From the NCBI GenBank assembly GCA_963931865.1, contig OZ007512.1, positions 248,001-312,000 on the forward strand: a DNA stretch of 64,000 nt. The letters run 5' to 3'. Both the position numbers and the translations under genes were made by a program. This DNA comes from Axinella damicornis. Its lineage: Eukaryota > Porifera > Demospongiae > Axinellida > Axinellidae. The notes below the pieces were generated by a model. That model saw only the letters and a program-made list of their open reading frames with translations, searched no databases and had not been told where the DNA came from. Each line of letters starts with the position of its first letter. The first letter of the stretch is position 1. Below, one piece after another: positions 60,001 through 64,000 of the stretch.

Positions 60001-63000
60001 TATTGCGTCACAGTGCCCCCTCCTATTGCGGCACAGTGCCCCCTCCTATTGCGGCACAGTGCCCCTTCCTTTTGCGGCACAGTGCCCCCTCCTATTGCGT
60101 CACAGTGCCCCCTCCTATTGCGGCACAGTGCCCCCTCCTAGTGTGGCAAAGTGCCCCCTCCCATTGCGGCATAGTGCCTCCTCCAAGTGTCCCCTCCTAT
60201 TGTGGCACAGTGCCCCCTCCTGTTGCAGCACAGTGCCCCCTCCTATTGCGGCACAGTGCCCCCTCCTATTGCGGCACAGTGCCCCCTCCTGTTGCGGCAC
60301 AGTGCCTCCTCCTATTGCAGCACAGTGCCCACTCCCATTGTGGCACAGTGCCCCCTCCTATTGCGGCAAAATGTCCCCTCCTATTGCGGCACAGTGAACC
60401 CTCCCATTGCGGCACAGTGCCCCCTCCTATTGCGGCACAGCACCGCTTCCTATTGCAGCACAGTGCACTTTCCTAGTGCGGCACAGTGTCCCCTCCTATT
60501 GCGGCACAGTGCCCCCTTCTATTGCAGCACAGTGCCCCCTCCTATTGCGGCACAGTGCCCTCTCCTATTGCGGCACAGTGCCACCTCCTATTGTGGCACT
60601 CCTATCGCGGCACAGTGCTCCCTCCTATTGCCGCACAGTGCCCCTTCCTATTGCGGCACAGTGCCCCCTCCTATTGCGGCACAATGCCCCCTCCTAATGT
60701 GGCACAGTGCCCCCTCCTATTGCGGCACAGTGCCCCTTCCTATTGCGGCACAGTGCCCCCTCCTATTGCGGCACAGTGCCCCCTCCTATTGTGGCAGAGT
60801 GCCCCCTCCTATTGCGGCACAGTGCCCCTTCCTTTTGCGGCACAGTGCCCCCTCCTATTGCGTCACAGTGCCCCCTCCTATAGCGGCACAGTGCCCCCTC
60901 CTAGTGTGGCAAAGTGCCCCCTCCCATTGCGGCATAGTGCCTCCTCCAAGTGTCCCCTCCTATTGTGGCACAGTGCCCCCTCCTATTGTGGCAGAGTGCC
61001 CCCTCCTATTGCATCACAGTGCCCCCTCCTATTGCGGCACAGTGCCCCCTCCAATTGTGACACAGTGCCCCCTCCTATTGCGGCACAGTGCGCCCTCCTA
61101 TTGTGGCACAGTGCACCCTCCTATTGCGGCCCAGTGCCCCCTCTTATTGCGGCACAGTGCCTCCTCCAAGTGTCCCCTCCTATTGCGGCACAGTGCCCCC
61201 TCCTATTGCGGCAGAGTGTCCCCTCCTATTGCGGCACAGTGCCCCTCCTATTGCGGTACAGTGCCCCCTCCTATTGCCGCGTCACAGTGCCCCTTCCTAT
61301 TGCGGCACAGTGCCCCCTCCTATTGCGGCACAGTGCCACCTCCTATTGCGGCACAGTGCACCCTCCTATTGCGGCACAGTGCACCCTCCTATTGCGGCAC
61401 AGTGCCCCCTTCTATTGCGGCACAGTGGCCCCTCCTATTGCGGCACAGTGCCCCCTCCTATTGCAGCACAGTGCCCCCTCCTATTGCGGCACAGCGCCCC
61501 CTCCTATTGCGGCACAGCGCCCCCTCCTATTGCGGCACAGCGCCCCCTCCTATTGCAGCACAGTGCCCCCTCCTATTGCAGCACAGTGCCCCCTCCTATT
61601 GCGGCACAGTGCCCCCTCCTATTGCGGCACAGTGCCCCCTCCTATTGCGGCACAGTGCCCCCTCCTATTGCGGCACAGTGCCCCTTCCTATTGCGGCACA
61701 GTGCCCCTTCCTATTGCGGCACAGTGCCACCTCCTATTGCGGCACAGTGCCCCCTCCTATTGCGACACAGTGCCCCCTCCTATTGCGGCACAGTACCCCC
61801 TCCTATTGCAGCACAGTGCCCCCTCCTAGTGTGGCAAAGTGCCCCCTCCCATTGCGGCATAGTGCCTCCTCCAAGTGTCCCCTCCTATTGTGGCACAGTG
61901 CCCCCTCCTATTGTGGCAGAGTGCCCCCTCCTATTGCAGCACAGTGCCCCCTCCTATTGCGGCACAGTGCCCCCTCCAATTGTGACACAGTGCCCCCTCC
62001 AATTGTGACACAGTGCCCCCTCCTATTGCGGCACAGTGCGCCCTCCTATTGTGGCACAGTGCACCCTCCTATTGCGGCCCAGTGCCCCCTCTTATTGCGG
62101 CACAGTGCCTCCTCCAAGTGTCCCCTCCTATTGCGGCACAGTGCCCCCTCCTATTGCGGCAGAGTGTCCCCTCCTATTGCGGCACAGTGCCCCTCCTATT
62201 GCGGTACAGTGCCCCCTCCTATTGCCGCGTCACAGTGCCCCTTCCTATTGCGGCACAGTGCCCCCTCCTATTGCGGCACAGTGCCACCTCCTATTGCGGC
62301 ACAGTGCACCCTCCTATTGCGGCACAGTGCACCCTCCTATTGCGGCACAGTGCCCCCTTCTATTGCGGCACAGTGGCCCCTCCTATTGCGGCACAGTGCC
62401 CCCTCCTATTGCAGCACAGTGCCCCCTCCTATTGCGGCACAGCGCCCCCTCCTATTGCGGCACAGCGCCCCCTCCTATTGCGGCACAGCGCCCCCTCCTA
62501 TTGCAGCACAGTGCCCCCTCCTATTGCAGCACAGTGCTCCCTCCTATTGCGGCACAGTGCCCCCTCCTATTGCGGCACAGTGCCCCCTCCTATTGCGGCA
62601 CAGTGCCCACTCCTATTGCGGCACAGTGCCCCCTCCTTTTGCGGCACAGTGCCCTCTCCTATTGCGGCACAGTGCCCACTCCTATTGCGGCACAGTGCTT
62701 CCTACTATTGCGACACAGTGCCCCATTCTATTGCGGCACAGTGGCCCCTCCTATTGCAGCACAGTGCCCACTCCTATTGCGGCATAGTGCCCCCTCCTAT
62801 TGCGACACAGTGCCCCCTGCTAATGTGGCACAGTGCTCCCTCCTATTGTGACACAGTGCCCCCTCCTATTGTGGCACAGTGCCCCTCCTATTGCAGCACA
62901 GTGCCCCCTCCTATTGCGGCACCGTGCCCCTCCTTTTGAGGCACAGTGCCCCCTCCTATTGCAGCACAGTGCCCCCTCCTATTGCAGCACAGTGCCCCCT

Positions 63001-63358
63001 CCTAATGTGGCACAGTGCTCCCTCCTATTGTGACACAGTGCCCCCTCCTATTGCGGCACAGTGCCCCTCCTATTGCAGCACAGTGCCCCCTCCTATTGCG
63101 GCACCGTGCCCCTCCTTTTGAGGCACAGTGCCCCCTCCTATTGTGGCACAGTGCCCCCTCCTTTTGCGGCACAGTGCCCCCTCCTATTGCGGCACAGTGC
63201 CCACTCCTATTGCGGCACAGTGCCCCCTCCTATTGCGACACAGTGCTCCCTCCTATTGTGACACAGTGCCCCCTCCTATTGCGGCACAGTGCCCCTCCTA
63301 TTGCGGCACAGTGCCCCTCCTATTGCGGCACAGTGCCCCCTCCTATTGCGGCACCGTG
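57073..63358 (+). repeat. 23-bp minisatellite array 3, about 270 copies with higher-order structure
   Basis: Same unit as arrays 1 and 2. Marker variants recur at long intervals. A caaagtg ... cgcctccaag-type block (gcggcatagtgcctcctcca) sits near 58430, 59190, 60165, 60930 and 61855, and many segments repeat after about 1.73 kb (58673 and 60407; 59354 and 61088), with others after about 0.95-1.04 kb. All long plus-strand ORFs here are by-products of the stop-free unit. The flank at 63356-63420 matches that after array 2, so the array probably fills the X-Y intron of Gene 3. Confidence 0.95.
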
Positions 63359-63426
63359 CCAAGCTCTGTCTATTTGTGTCAGTTCATTTACTTCGGACTG
63401 AGAAATGCAATGTTTCCTGTGTAAAT

Positions 63427-64000
63427 CGAGGGGCAACCGCACTCCTGGTAGCCGCGGTTAAACGGTAGCTCAAGCTAAGTGTGACAGTTCATTCCAATTA
63501 TCACACATCACATGAGTACCGTGATAGCTATAAACAGGGAAGATCAGAAATGATTTAGAGTGCTCTCAAGTACCATTCATAAAGTAGCCGCGCTGCAACC
63601 TACCGTATCGCGTAGCGCTGTATTCAGTGTATTGCAATACGTTCCAATTAACGCACGTGCCACGTGCAACCACGCTCAGTCGATCGCGAGCAATGCATGG
63701 CGACCAAAAGGAAGACAAGACATTATTACAGCACTCACAACTTAGCCAGCACGGTGAGTTTCGGCATGTAAGCATCAGTGAACGATAGCGATCACGGCTG
63801 TGTGGTCAGAATCTTTGTGGGGCCTTCGTAAGGCTGTACTGGCAACCAACGTCGAAGACAGGGATCGAGCAATGGCGGCCGACGGCACGACAAAAGCGCT
63901 TGTATCTCCGCCACCAAGGTGAGTTTCAGCACAATTATTTTGATTTTGTGTCACTGCATCATAGCGATCACGACGGTGTAGTCAGAATCTTTGTAGGCCA
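63427..64000 (+). mobile_element. MITE of the 26490 family, cut by the window end
   Basis: Starts cgaggggcaaccgcactcct then ggtagccgcg and continues with family words (attccaattaacgcacgtgc, ccaccaaggtgagtttcagc, gatcacgacggtgtagtcag). Part of the left end is repeated at about 63585-63670, so this may be two overlapping copies. Confidence 0.7.

Noticed and set aside
60187..62787. 866-codon plus-strand ORF and dozens of similar ORFs in the three arrays
   Set aside because: They arise because the 23-bp unit contains no stop in any forward frame. All three frames are open at once and the arrays lie in introns of minus-strand genes.

Overview
The window is eukaryotic genomic DNA from a marine-invertebrate-like animal. 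It has short exons with GT/AG boundaries, mostly phase-1 domain exons, tRNA-derived SINE and LINE remnants, many MITE-like inverted-repeat elements, and several families of Death, immunoglobulin (Ig), fibronectin III (FN3), Roc-COR and leucine-rich repeat (LRR) modules. A demosponge is a reasonable guess from the immune-type domain mix and the 2A-like peptides, but the sequence alone does not fix the species. All gene models below come from reading splice sites and phases by eye.

The core is a cluster of paralogous genes, all on the minus strand. Three of them (Gene 1, 11.86 to below 4.94 kb; Gene 2, 41.46 to 37.55 kb; Gene 3, beyond 64 kb to 44.38 kb) share a 5' cassette. It consists of a start/signal-peptide exon X, a basic exon Y, and an exon ending in a canonical 2A-like ribosome-skipping motif (GDVESNPGP). 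In all three the splice donor lies one base after the final 2A proline codon, and the next exon is a phase-1 module that differs by gene: FN3 in Gene 1, one Death domain in Gene 2, and Death-Death-linker-Roc/COR-linker-Death in Gene 3. If the 2A works, each gene yields a signal-bearing N-terminal peptide and a separate cytosolic product that starts with proline. In Genes 1 and 2 the intron between X and Y is filled with a 23-bp minisatellite. A third, much larger array (57.07-63.36 kb) lies just upstream of exon Y of Gene 3, with its exon X expected outside the window.

Gene B (25.68 to 18.42 kb, with a spare 3' end at 17.74 kb) is a paralogue of the Death/Roc-COR/Death part of Gene 3 without a visible 2A cassette. 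The blocks 16.3-26.1 kb and 43.0-54.0 kb are ancient duplicates that each also carry a broken LRRC20-like gene on the plus strand. Between Gene B and Gene 2 lie three tandem copies (about 2.84 kb period) of a small gene encoding signal-anchor, Ig, Death and a short acidic tail (D1 and D2 intact, D3 lacking its first exon).

The rest is repeat-rich: MITE-like elements with terminal inverted repeats, long near-perfect palindromes, LINE 3' ends, one tRNA-derived SINE, poly-G/poly-C tracts and several minisatellites. The very long plus-strand ORFs at 9.3-11.7, 40.3-41.4 and 57-63.4 kb are artefacts of the stop-free 23-bp repeat.
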